Shown here one piece after another: positions 34,488-43,345 of a stretch of DNA of 64,000 nucleotides. Source of the stretch: Parvularcula sp. BBD 1991-13 (lineage in GTDB: Bacteria; Pseudomonadota; Alphaproteobacteria; Caulobacterales; Parvularculaceae); contig LYSZ01000003.1 in the NCBI GenBank assembly GCA_001657385.1, positions 67,001 through 131,000 on the forward strand. The letters are read 5' to 3'. The translations under genes and the position numbers were made by a program. Position 1 is the stretch's first letter. The number at the start of each line of letters is the position of its first letter. The notes under the pieces were generated by a model. It did not search any database. It had not been told where the DNA came from and saw only the letters and a list, made by a program, of their open reading frames with translations.

Positions 34488-36326
34488 ATGAATTTAAATA
34501 AAATTCTTCCCTTTCTGGCGGTCGTCGCCATGCATGCGTCCGGCTGGAGCGCACGGGCCGCGGGCGCCTATGGTTTCGACTTCGGCTGCGCCGCGCTCGA
34601 AGGGGAAGCGTTCATGCGCGCGGTCGTCGACAGCGGGGAAAAGCGCGCCCATTGCCTCGCCGGCGCCGGGCTGCTGAAGGAAGCGCGCGGCGCCCTCGGC
34701 CCGTCGACCGGCTACCGCAACGAGCCGCTTTACAATGCGCTTCAAATTTTACTGACCCGGGACGACGAAACATACGAGGCGCTGCTCCCGGTGGCGCGCG
34801 CCGGCTCGGTGCAGGCGGCGTTTCTTCTTCTCGCCGCCTCGGAAGACAATCCCTCGCCCGCGCTCAGCGCGCCCGTGCGCCGCAGCGCCGTTGCGTATTT
34901 CGAGACGACGCCGCAATGGATGAAGAACCGGGTTGCGCTTCGCATCGCCGACCGGCTGCTCGCCGCCGGCGATCATCACGCCGCGCTGCGGCTCGCCGAG
35001 GCCGTCAAGGAGGACCCCGCCGGCGGCGCGGAGGCGCTCGAAGCCGCGCGCGACGAGGCGCGGGGGCTGAATCTGTCGCGCTTTATCAAGGCGCGGGTGC
35101 TGGAAAGCCGCGGCGCGTGGCGCGAAGCAGCCGCGCTCTACGACGCCGTCGAGGCGCCCTGGGATGACGCGCTGACCGTCGAGGCGAAGCTCCGGCGCAT
35201 CGCCCTGCTCTGGCGGACCGGCGCGGAAAAGACCGAAACGGCGGTTGCAAAGCTGGAAACCTTGAACATGGAATGGCGCGGCGGCGCGCTCGGCGCCAAG
35301 GTCCGGCTGGCGCTGGCGCGCGCCTATGCGTTCAACGAGCGCTACTACGAAGCCATCCTCGCCCTTGCGCCGGTCCTCGACTCGACCGCGCCGGCGCCCT
35401 ACCGCCTCGAAGCGCAGGCGCGTCTCGGCGCCGTGGCGACAACTTTTGTCGTCTCCCATGCGACCGAGAACGACGCCCTAGCCGTCGCCGACATCTATGC
35501 GCGTTTCAGGACCCTCATCGCACCGGACGCGCACTGGTCCGGCGACCGGGCGGCGGCGCTGATCCTGACGCAGGCCGGCATGCCCGCCCTCGCTGCGGCC
35601 ATGCTCCGCGACAGCCAGCCGGAGGCCGTGCGCGCGGATGGCGGGGCCCGCGCCCTGGTCGATTACGCCAAGGTTCTCGTCGCCGCCGGAGACGCGCAGC
35701 GCGCCGAAACATTTCTCGCCGCCGCAGCGAAAGCCAACGAAGCCAAGGCCGATGAAGGCGGAACTGATGAAGGCGGAACTGATGAAGGCGGGGCCGAAAG
35801 GGACGCCGCCCTGGCCGCGTCGATAGAACGCCTGCGGATCGACATCGCACCGGCGCGCGCCCTCGCCGACTGGCGCGGCCGCGACCTTTCGCCGGCAGCC
35901 GACCGGCGCCTCGCCGCGCGTGCGTGGAGCGCCGGCGCGTGGGATGTCTACCGGGCGGCGGCCGAGAACGCCGACGGCGCGCCGGGACGGTTGCTCGGCC
36001 GCGACGAGCGCGCCGCAATCGCCGCCTATCTCGCCGACGCGGAGCGCCCCCCGGCGCGTCACACGGCGCGTCACACGGCGCGCGCCGCTGACAAAGGCGG
36101 CGTTCACCCTGACGATGCGTTATCCCGCGCGCTCGCCGTTCACGAAGAAGAAACCCTTTTCGCCGCGGCGGATCTGAAAAACCTGCTCAAGCCCGCCGAC
36201 GCGGCGCTTGGCCTTGACGATCTGCTTACGGCGCAACTGGCGTCCCTCGACGACGACGCCGCATCGCAGCCGGACGCCGGAGAGGGGACGGACGCCGCGG
36301 GGGCGCCGCCGCCGGCCATCAATTAA
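34488..36326 (+). CDS. Exported TPR-like helical repeat protein, uncharacterised
   Basis: A 612-residue protein with a signal peptide ending near ARAAG, then a long array of Ala/Leu-rich helical pairs (about 60-420) resembling TPR or SEL1-type repeats, and a disordered acidic tail. The tail region contains a 15-bp triplicate repeat encoding DEGGT units at about 422-435 and a short HTAR duplication at about 524-532. I do not recognise a named family. It is the first gene of the motA-motB operon (18 bp before motA), so a periplasmic role in stator placement or flagellar positioning is plausible but inferred. Confidence 0.75.
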   Translation: MNLNKILPFLAVVAMHASGWSARAAGAYGFDFGCAALEGEAFMRAVVDSGEKRAHCLAGAGLLKEARGALGPSTGYRNEPLYNALQILLTRDDETYEALLPVARAGSVQAAFLLLAASEDNPSPALSAPVRRSAVAYFETTPQWMKNRVALRIADRLLAAGDHHAALRLAEAVKEDPAGGAEALEAARDEARGLNLSRFIKARVLESRGAWREAAALYDAVEAPWDDALTVEAKLRRIALLWRTGAEKTETAVAKLETLNMEWRGGALGAKVRLALARAYAFNERYYEAILALAPVLDSTAPAPYRLEAQARLGAVATTFVVSHATENDALAVADIYARFRTLIAPDAHWSGDRAAALILTQAGMPALAAAMLRDSQPEAVRADGGARALVDYAKVLVAAGDAQRAETFLAAAAKANEAKADEGGTDEGGTDEGGAERDAALAASIERLRIDIAPARALADWRGRDLSPAADRRLAARAWSAGAWDVYRAAAENADGAPGRLLGRDERAAIAAYLADAERPPARHTARHTARAADKGGVHPDDALSRALAVHEEETLFAAADLKNLLKPADAALGLDDLLTAQLASLDDDAASQPDAGEGTDAAGAPPPAIN

Positions 36327-36344
36327 GGAACAAGGTGAACCGTC

Positions 36345-37220
36345 ATGAAATTCGTCATCGGTCTTTTCGTCATCTCAGCCAGCATGGTCGGGGGCTATAT
36401 CGGCTTTGGCGGAAAACTGTCCGTCCTCTGGCAACCCTGGGAGGTCGTCATCATCGGCGGCGCCGCCATCGGCGCGTTCATCCTGTCCAACTCCAGCCAC
36501 GTGATCATCGACACCGGCAAGGCCCTGACGACAGTGGTGCGCGGCCCCTCGCTGAAACAGGAGGATTATCTGGAGCTGTTGTCGCTCCTCTTCGCGATTT
36601 TCCGGGAAGGCAAGGCGAAAGGCATCATGGCGCTCGAAAACGACATCGAGCGGCCCTATGAAAGCAGCCTGTTCAAGGCGCATCCGCGCGCGCTGGAACG
36701 CAAGCGCGCCATCGGATTCCTTTGCGACTACCTGCGGCTCATCTCGCTCGGCTCGGAAAACAGCCATGAGCTTGAAGTGCTGATGGAGCAGGAAATCGAA
36801 ACCCTCCGCCAGGAGAAATCGCGCCCCGTAAAGGCGCTCAACACGGTCGGCGAGGCGCTCCCCGCCTTCGGGATTATCGCCGCGATCCTCGGCATCATCA
36901 AGGCGATGGGATATGTCAATCAGTCAACGGAAGTTCTGGGCGGCATGATCGGCGGCGCGCTGGTCGGCACGTTTCTCGGCGTCCTTCTCGCCTACGCCCT
37001 CGTCCTGCCGGTGGCCTCGCTGATCGCCGGACAGCGCGACGAGACGATCAACTACTATAACTGCATGAAGGCGGGACTGATCGCCTATCTCAACGGCTAC
37101 CCGCCGCAGATCGCCATCGAATACGCACGCAAGGTTCTGTTCGTCGAGGTCCAGCCGACCTTCGACTCGGTCGAGAAAACGACAACAGAAACCGTTCGCG
37201 CCCTGGCCCAGGCCGCCTGA
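36345..37220 (+). CDS. motA: Stator protein MotA
   Basis: A 291-residue MotA with four membrane segments and the cytoplasmic loop carrying charged residues that act on FliG. VGEALPAFGIIAAILGIIKAMG and GGMIGGALVGTFLGVLLAYALVLPV are classical. MotA5MotB2 forms the proton channel. Length and context with motB are standard. Confidence 0.97.
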   Translation: MKFVIGLFVISASMVGGYIGFGGKLSVLWQPWEVVIIGGAAIGAFILSNSSHVIIDTGKALTTVVRGPSLKQEDYLELLSLLFAIFREGKAKGIMALENDIERPYESSLFKAHPRALERKRAIGFLCDYLRLISLGSENSHELEVLMEQEIETLRQEKSRPVKALNTVGEALPAFGIIAAILGIIKAMGYVNQSTEVLGGMIGGALVGTFLGVLLAYALVLPVASLIAGQRDETINYYNCMKAGLIAYLNGYPPQIAIEYARKVLFVEVQPTFDSVEKTTTETVRALAQAA

Positions 37221-37256
37221 CGCCGCCCTACCCGCACCGCATAAGGAACCTGCCCC

Positions 37257-38213
37257 GTGCCCCCGCAAGCCTCCAAAAACAACAATAACGGCCACCAGAT
37301 CGTCATCAAGACAAAACACGCCGGCGGCCATGAGGAGGAGGCCCATGCGGGCATCTGGAAAATGGTGTATGCGGATTTCATGACGGCGCTGATGGCGTTC
37401 TTTCTGGTGATGTGGCTGGCGACAACCTCCAGCGAGGCGCAGCGCGATCTCCTTGCGGATTACTTCAACCCCGTTTCGGTCTCGCGCGAAAAATCGGGCG
37501 CGGACGGTGTTCTCGGCGGACGCGCAACGGAATCCGAGGGCGCGCTGTCCTCGCCCAACGGTCCGTCGCAGACAAGCCTTCCCGTCGCGGCGCCGCCGGT
37601 GATCGCCGAGCTTGGCGACCAGAACAAGCCGCCCCATGTGGGCGTTGAAATGACGCCGCAGGAGGCCGACCCGACACGGAAATTCACCGGCTCCACCGGC
37701 GACACGGAAAAGCAGCTCAAGGCCCTGGAGGATCAGCTTCGCCTCGCCTTTTCCCGTCGCACGGACCCGAACAATCTGCGCGACGTCATCGTCATCGAGC
37801 GGCTATCGGACTCCGTCACCATTCAGATTGCGGACGACGACGCATTTTCGATGTTCGACACGGGCAGCGCGCGGCTGCGCCCGGAGGCGGAAGCCCTGTT
37901 CGAAACGATCGGCGCCGTTCTGACAACCGTTCCGCATACGGTCCGGCTGACCGGGCACACGGACGGGGCCGGGTTCCGTTCGCGCGGGCGCGTCGCCGAC
38001 AACTGGGACCTTTCGGCCAGCCGGGCCAGCGCCGCCCGCCGCGTGCTGGAGCGCTCGGGCCTCTCGCCGGACCGCATCGAGGCTGTGGAAGGAAGGGCCG
38101 ACCGCGAACTCCTTCTGCCCGACCGCCCGCTGGACCCGCGCAACCGCCGCATCACCATCAGCGTTCTTGCAAACGTCTCTCCGTCCTCTGATCTTTTCTT
38201 CTCCGCGAAGTAA
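37257..38213 (+). CDS. motB: Stator protein MotB
   Basis: A 318-residue MotB that starts with GTG after AAGGAA. The single membrane segment contains MVYADFMTALMAFFLVMWL with the proton-carrying Asp40, followed by the plug and an OmpA-like peptidoglycan-binding domain (VRLTGHTDGAGFRSRGR, then NWDLSASRA). It anchors the stator to the cell wall and conducts protons. Confidence 0.96.
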   Translation: MPPQASKNNNNGHQIVIKTKHAGGHEEEAHAGIWKMVYADFMTALMAFFLVMWLATTSSEAQRDLLADYFNPVSVSREKSGADGVLGGRATESEGALSSPNGPSQTSLPVAAPPVIAELGDQNKPPHVGVEMTPQEADPTRKFTGSTGDTEKQLKALEDQLRLAFSRRTDPNNLRDVIVIERLSDSVTIQIADDDAFSMFDTGSARLRPEAEALFETIGAVLTTVPHTVRLTGHTDGAGFRSRGRVADNWDLSASRASAARRVLERSGLSPDRIEAVEGRADRELLLPDRPLDPRNRRITISVLANVSPSSDLFFSAK

Positions 38214-38269
38214 TGAAATCCGGCGCATACATGGTGAACGGATCTATTTTTATCTATATTGGATAAACT

Positions 38270-38292
38270 TTTAAACTTCACGCCACTTTAAA
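38270..38292 (+). promoter_or_regulatory. Promoter-proximal motif of flgE (TTTAAAC-TTCACGCCA-CTTTAAA)
   Basis: TTTAAAC is followed by TTCACGCCA (38277-38285) and CTTTAAA, about 70-90 bp upstream of flgE. The nine-base core TTCACGCCA followed by a TTAAA recurs upstream of flagellin at 45431. A shared late-flagellar control element is inferred. Confidence 0.45.
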
Positions 38293-38362
38293 AACGCAGA
38301 TCTAGCGTTGACGATACTGAGCGCCGACAAAGCGCGACGCAATACGCATCAGGAGTTAGTCA

Positions 38363-39643
38363 ATGTCGATAGGCAGCGCATTACAGGCCGGCGTCAGCGG
38401 GTTGCGTTCACTGAGCAGCAAGCTCGCTGCGATTTCCAACAACATCCAGAACTCGTCAACGACCGGTTACAAACGCTTCGACACCCAGTTTTCCTCGCTG
38501 GTCACGGGCTCCAACACCGGATCGGGCGCGTTCAGCGCCGGCGGCGTCTCCACCACCACGCGCAGCCAGATCACCCTGGGCGGCACCGTGATCGGCACCA
38601 GCGTCAGGACCGACCTCGCGATCAGCGGCAGCGGCTTTTTCGCGGTTTCGAACGCGCGCGAGAACGGGGAGTTCGCGCTGACCCGCGCCGGCTCTTTCCG
38701 CCCTGACGAGACCGGCGCGCTGCGTAACGCGGCGGGGTTCTATCTTCAGGGATTCGCGCTGAACCCGGACGGCACGACGGTCAACCCGAACCCCAGCCTG
38801 ACCACTTTCGACAGCCTCGAGACGGTCAATATCGGCGCCATTACCGGCACGGCCAATCCGTCAACGGAGGTTCGTTTTGTCAGCAACATTCCGCAAAACG
38901 CCGCCGGCCCGTTCCAGACCGGCGTTCAGTACATCGACCTTTTCGGCGCCGCGCAGGATCTCAGTTTCAACTGGGTCAACACAGGCCCCAATAGCTGGGA
39001 CCTTGAAATCTACGACGGCCCGGTCGCCGGCCCGCCGCTTGGCACGCTGAACAATATCGATTTCAGCGGCGCGGCGCCTGGGGCGACGCCGGGTCTGCCG
39101 AACTACGGCGGCGCGGCGACGGGCGGCGCGGCAGGCGCGTTCAACCCCGCCCAGGGCACATTCGACGTCACCCTCGCCAGCGGCCAGGTCATCACCGTCG
39201 ACATCGGCGATGAAAACGCGGTCGGCGGGATTACCCAGTTCGCCGGCGATTACAGCCCGGAAACGTTCTCAGACGGCGCGCCCCTGGGCGCATTGCAGGC
39301 GATTGAAATCGGCGATGACGGCGTCATGGTGGCGGTCTTCGACACCGGCGAGCGCCGTCCGGTCTATCAGATCCCGCTCGGCGACGTCACCAATCCGAAC
39401 GGTCTGACCGTCATCACCGGCAACGCCTTCCAGCTCAGCGCGGAGTCCGGCGACCTTCGCCTCGGCGGCGCGCTGACGGCCGGGCTCGGCGCGGTGAACC
39501 AGAGCACGCTCGAAGCCTCGAACGTCGACATTTCCGAGGAGCTGACCGCGCTGATCGAGACGCAGCGCGCCTACTCCTCCAACGCCACCGTCGTTCGGAC
39601 GGCTGACGAAATGCTTGAGGAAGTCACCCGCCTGAAACGATAA
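38363..39643 (+). CDS. flgE: Flagellar hook protein FlgE
   Basis: A 426-residue hook protein: N-terminal ALQAGVSGLRSLSSKLAAISNNIQNSSTTGYK (in pieces), SGSGFFAVSN core start, and C-terminal NVDISEELTALIETQRAYSSN. The middle carries Gly/Ala-rich D1-D2 domains. It forms the universal joint. It opens the flgE-flgK-flgL operon. Confidence 0.96.
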   Translation: MSIGSALQAGVSGLRSLSSKLAAISNNIQNSSTTGYKRFDTQFSSLVTGSNTGSGAFSAGGVSTTTRSQITLGGTVIGTSVRTDLAISGSGFFAVSNARENGEFALTRAGSFRPDETGALRNAAGFYLQGFALNPDGTTVNPNPSLTTFDSLETVNIGAITGTANPSTEVRFVSNIPQNAAGPFQTGVQYIDLFGAAQDLSFNWVNTGPNSWDLEIYDGPVAGPPLGTLNNIDFSGAAPGATPGLPNYGGAATGGAAGAFNPAQGTFDVTLASGQVITVDIGDENAVGGITQFAGDYSPETFSDGAPLGALQAIEIGDDGVMVAVFDTGERRPVYQIPLGDVTNPNGLTVITGNAFQLSAESGDLRLGGALTAGLGAVNQSTLEASNVDISEELTALIETQRAYSSNATVVRTADEMLEEVTRLKR

Positions 39644-39724
39644 CCGTTCCCATGCCGCGCCGGGACGCGCCGCCGGCTCCGGCCCGCGCCCCGGCAGATC
39701 ACAGCCCCCAGCAGGTATCGCCCC

Positions 39725-41176
39725 ATGTCCCTGACCGCCGCTCTCAACTCAGCCAGAACCGGCATCAACGCCACGCAGCAGCAGATCGGCGGCGTATCGG
39801 ACAATATCGCCAACGCGCTGACCCCCGGCTATGTCGCGCGTGAGGCGAGGCTGACCTCGCTGATCGCCAACGGCGCCGGGCGCGGCGTCTCGGCGGAGGT
39901 CGTCCGAGGGCCGATCAATTCCTTCCTCCTGCGCGATATCCGCTACGAAGCGGCGACCTTCGCCGGGCTCGACTACAGCGCCGAGGCGCTCGCGCAGATC
40001 GCCCAGGTCACCGGCGAGCCGGCGGACGGGCGCTCCATCGCCTCGGCGTTCGACGCCTTCGAGGCGAGCTTCCAGACCCTGTTCAACTCGCCGCAGGATC
40101 CGGTGGTCCAGCGCGGGGCGCTGGAGGCGGCGCAGGACGTCACCGAGGCTTTCCAGGCGGCGGAACAGGGCATTCGGGCGGGTCGGGAAAAAGCGGACGC
40201 CGATATCGCGCGCTTCGTCGGCGAGGCGAACGACGCCCTTCAGAAAATCGCCGAGCTGAACGAGGATATCCGGGCGCAGAAAGCGCTGGACGGCGATCCG
40301 TCCAACCTCATGGACGAGCGCGACCGGCAGATCGACAAGCTTTCCGAACTCATCGGCATACGCACCTTCGTGCGCGATTCCGGCGACGTCGTGATCACCA
40401 CCCGCGAAGGCGTCACGCTATTGGACGGCGATGCGCGCACCATCGATTTCACGCCGGCGAATTCGATCCCGCCGGACCTCGCCCTCGGCGCCGGGCTTTC
40501 CGGCCTCACCGTGGACGGCGCCGACATTACGCCGACCGGCGGCGGCGCCCAAGCCTCGGCCAGCGGACGCATCGCGGGCGCTTTCGCCGTGCGCGACGAC
40601 TCGCTGGTGACCTATCAGGCGCAGATCGACGAACTCGCGCTGCAAACGATCGCCATGTTCGAGGCCGCCGACGCCACCGTCGCCCTGCCCGGACAGGGGC
40701 TTTTCATCGACACCGGCGCGCCGGGACCGGCGCAGGGTCTGGCTGGCCGCCTCGGCGTCAATCCCCTGGTCGATCCGGCGGCGGGCGGCGAGCTGTGGCG
40801 TCTGCGCGACGGCGTCCAGGCGGTCGCGCCCGGCCCCTCCGGCGACACGACGCAGATCCAGGCGTTCCTCGACGGGTTCAACGCGAACCAAGCGTTCGCG
40901 CCCGGGCTCGGCCTGTCGACCGCGGCCACCCTCGGCGGTTACGCCGGCGAGATCGCTTCCGCGCATCTTATCAACGCATCGAGCGCGGCGGCGGAGGCCG
41001 ACGCCAGCGCGCTTCAGTTCACCACCATGGAAAACCGGCGCATCAGTGAAAACGGGGTCAATATCGACGAGGAGAGCCAGCGCCTTCTCGAACTGCAGGA
41101 AGCCTACGCGGCCAACGCGCAGGTGATTTCCACCGTCGCAAGAATGTTCGACGAGTTGCTGGCGAGCGTCAGGTAA
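39725..41176 (+). CDS. flgK: Hook-filament junction protein FlgK (HAP1)
   Basis: A 483-residue FlgK with N-terminal ALNSARTGINATQQQIGGVSDNIAN and C-terminal GVNIDEESQRLLELQEAYAANAQVIST (in pieces). It joins hook and filament with FlgL. The spacing of 81 bp from flgE includes a GC-rich stretch without clear signal. Confidence 0.95.
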   Translation: MSLTAALNSARTGINATQQQIGGVSDNIANALTPGYVAREARLTSLIANGAGRGVSAEVVRGPINSFLLRDIRYEAATFAGLDYSAEALAQIAQVTGEPADGRSIASAFDAFEASFQTLFNSPQDPVVQRGALEAAQDVTEAFQAAEQGIRAGREKADADIARFVGEANDALQKIAELNEDIRAQKALDGDPSNLMDERDRQIDKLSELIGIRTFVRDSGDVVITTREGVTLLDGDARTIDFTPANSIPPDLALGAGLSGLTVDGADITPTGGGAQASASGRIAGAFAVRDDSLVTYQAQIDELALQTIAMFEAADATVALPGQGLFIDTGAPGPAQGLAGRLGVNPLVDPAAGGELWRLRDGVQAVAPGPSGDTTQIQAFLDGFNANQAFAPGLGLSTAATLGGYAGEIASAHLINASSAAAEADASALQFTTMENRRISENGVNIDEESQRLLELQEAYAANAQVISTVARMFDELLASVR

Positions 41177-41189
41177 CGGAGCGCCGATC

Positions 41190-42290
41190 ATGCTGAAATC
41201 CATTTCCACCTTCGGTCTTTTTACGCAGCGCTCGGAAAATCTGCGTTCGCTGGAAAACGACCTCGCCACGACGCTGAACGAAGCCTCCACCGGCCGCAAG
41301 TCCGACGTCGCCAGCGATATCGGCGTCGAGGTTTCGATCCTGACCGAGCTGCGCAGCATGAAATCCGACAATGACGTCTTCCTGCGCTCGATCGATGCGT
41401 TCGAACGGCGCGCGGAATTCATGGTCGGCGCGCTCAACACCACCGATGAGGCGCTGAACGCGCTCGTCGCCAATGTGGTGCTCAACACCCCCGATGCCGG
41501 ACAATCGGTCAGCGCCCTGCCCGAGGCGGCGAACGCGGCGATCACGCAGATCGTCGATACGCTGAACATAAGCGTGGATGGACGGTTTCTGTTCTCCGGC
41601 GTCGACATCGACGCCATCCCGTTGCGCCGGCCGGACGAGATCAATCCCGGCACCGGTCTGTCGCCGAACGACGTGATGGCGGGCGTCCTCGACGGGACGG
41701 CTTATGCGCCGGCCCAGCCGCCGGCGTTCACGCCCGCCTTCACGGCCGCGGAAGCGGCGACGGCGATCGCCCGGTTCAACGACGCGTTCAACGGGACCAA
41801 CGCCGCCCTGCCCGCGCCGACCGACGCTTTCAGCTTCGAGAACACGCTTTATGACGGCTCGATCGGCGGGCCGCCGGTGAGCGCGCGCCTCAGCAACGGC
41901 GCGCCGGTCGAATACGGCGTCACCGCCGAAGACCAGGCGTTCCGCGACGCGCTTCAGGGCGCCTATATGCTCGCCAGCGCGGATCTCGCGGCCATGGCCG
42001 GAACCGACGCCTACGAACCATACGTCACCGCCGCCCTCGACCTCCTGACCGGCGGCCTCGGCGCGGTGCGCGACCAAGCCGCGCGGCTCGGCGCCATTCA
42101 GAACGACGTCGAGGGCCGCAAGACCGCGCTGACATCGCAAAACCTCATTCTCAATGTGCAGATCAACGCCTACGAACTGGTCGATCCGATCGAGACTCAA
42201 TCGCTGGTGACGGAAATCGAAAAACAGATCGAAGCCGCCTACGCCGCCACCGTGCGCGGCAGCCGCCTGCGCCTGACCAACTTCCTTTAA
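41190..42290 (+). CDS. flgL: Hook-filament junction protein FlgL (HAP3)
   Basis: A 366-residue flagellin-like junction protein: N-terminal helix with RSLENDLATTLNEASTGRKSDVASD and C-terminal helices (QNLILNVQINAYELVDPIETQSLVTE in pieces). The insertion between them is larger than in enteric FlgL but usual for this group. It starts 13 bp after flgK. Confidence 0.9.
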   Translation: MLKSISTFGLFTQRSENLRSLENDLATTLNEASTGRKSDVASDIGVEVSILTELRSMKSDNDVFLRSIDAFERRAEFMVGALNTTDEALNALVANVVLNTPDAGQSVSALPEAANAAITQIVDTLNISVDGRFLFSGVDIDAIPLRRPDEINPGTGLSPNDVMAGVLDGTAYAPAQPPAFTPAFTAAEAATAIARFNDAFNGTNAALPAPTDAFSFENTLYDGSIGGPPVSARLSNGAPVEYGVTAEDQAFRDALQGAYMLASADLAAMAGTDAYEPYVTAALDLLTGGLGAVRDQAARLGAIQNDVEGRKTALTSQNLILNVQINAYELVDPIETQSLVTEIEKQIEAAYAATVRGSRLRLTNFL

Positions 42291-42309
42291 CCCCACCCTC
42301 CATGACGGA

Positions 42310-42346
42310 AAAACGCCCGCGCCGGGATTAACGGCGCGGGCGTTTT
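42310..42346. terminator. Bidirectional terminator between flgL and the CtrA-like gene
   Basis: CGCCCGCGCC (42314-42323) pairs with GGCGCGGGCG (42333-42342), flanked by AAAA on the left and TTTT on the right, so it can end both convergent transcripts. Confidence 0.9.
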
Positions 42347-42395
42347 CCTGTCGGAAGATCTGGTTAACGGCGGCGCCGTGAACGCGATGGGGGCG

Positions 42396-43115
42396 TCAGG
42401 CGGCTTTCCGCCCGCCGCCGAGACGGCGCACAACCGTTTTTTCCGGTCCGTCCATCTTGTAGCCGCGGCAGTAGACGGTTTCGATGAACTGCTCGCCGTC
42501 AGTGGCGTCGGCGAGTTTTTTGCGCAACTTGCAGATATAGACGTCGATCACCTTCTCGAACGGCTCGCTGTCGATGGAGCCGTAGACCGCTTCGTATACC
42601 GCCTCTTTCGAAACGACGCGGCCGAGATTGCGCACCAGGTAGTGAAAGATCGCATGCTCGCGATGGCTCAGCTTGATGCGCGCGCCGTCGACTTCCGGAT
42701 CGCGCCCGTCCATGTGAACGGTCAGCCGTCCGAGTTCAAAGGACGTATCCAGCTGTCCGTTCATGCGGCGCATGACCGCAAAAATGCGCGCTTTCAGTTC
42801 GCTGGGGTTGAACGGCTTGATGACGAAATCGTCGGCCCCGGCGCTGAAGGCGCGCACCGCGAGGTCGGGGTTCCGGCAATCGGAAAGAATGATGATCGGC
42901 GCTTCCAGCCCGCGCTGGCGCAACGTCTCGACGATATCGACCGGATCGTCCATGTTGCCGATCAGGAGCGCGGCGTAGTTCGCCAGTTCGCGCTCCAGCA
43001 GCGACAACGCTTCCTGCTGGCTGTGGATGACGTCAACCTCAAACCGAGCATTTTTCGCGTTCTTGATCAGTACCGTCGCAATGTCGGGATTCGATTCGAA
43101 TAGCATTAAACGCAT
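42396..43115 (-). CDS. CtrA-like response regulator with degenerate receiver
   Basis: A 239-residue OmpR/CtrA-type protein. The DNA-binding domain ends with VIDVYICKLRKKL, nearly identical to the CtrA signature, followed by ETVYCRGYKM. The receiver keeps ILSD and VIKPF (Lys), but the acidic pair is ESN rather than EDD and the phosphoacceptor position reads LLIGNMDDP, with Gly where LLDLNLP has Asp. It therefore probably works without phosphorylation. Start 43115 (MRLMLF) follows AGAAGGGG; upstream Mets are rejected. It is divergent from flgI inside the flagellar region and could be the local flagellar regulator, comparable in role to FtcR or Rem of Rhizobiales. Confidence 0.85.
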   Translation of the reverse strand: MRLMLFESNPDIATVLIKNAKNARFEVDVIHSQQEALSLLERELANYAALLIGNMDDPVDIVETLRQRGLEAPIIILSDCRNPDLAVRAFSAGADDFVIKPFNPSELKARIFAVMRRMNGQLDTSFELGRLTVHMDGRDPEVDGARIKLSHREHAIFHYLVRNLGRVVSKEAVYEAVYGSIDSEPFEKVIDVYICKLRKKLADATDGEQFIETVYCRGYKMDGPEKTVVRRLGGGRKAA

Positions 43116-43284
43116 CGCCGGCGCCCCTTCTAAATGCATGATCGTGAATTGTTTCACCCGCCCTTGCCGTCTGGCTGGCGCCGACACGTTGGGTGGAAAT
43201 CATTTTATAAATATTCTTCAAAATCACGTCATTTTTAGATACTGTTACCGATTAGAAAGAAATAATTTTACGATAATTCGCCAT

Positions 43285-43299
43285 TTAAGCCGCATTTAA
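43285..43299. promoter_or_regulatory. CtrA-box-like site upstream of flgI
   Basis: TTAA-GCCGCAT-TTAA is an exact TTAA-N7-TTAA match to the CtrA consensus, 47-61 bp upstream of the flgI start and about 170 bp upstream of the divergent CtrA-like gene. Confidence 0.6.
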
Positions 43300-43345
43300 A
43301 GTTGGCGCCCCTTTATGAAGCCCAGAGAACATCAGGGCGCTTTTA

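Noticed and set aside
35748-35800. Tandem 15-bp repeat as a regulatory minisatellite
   Set aside because: It is in frame inside the 612-aa gene and only repeats DEGGT in a disordered tail.
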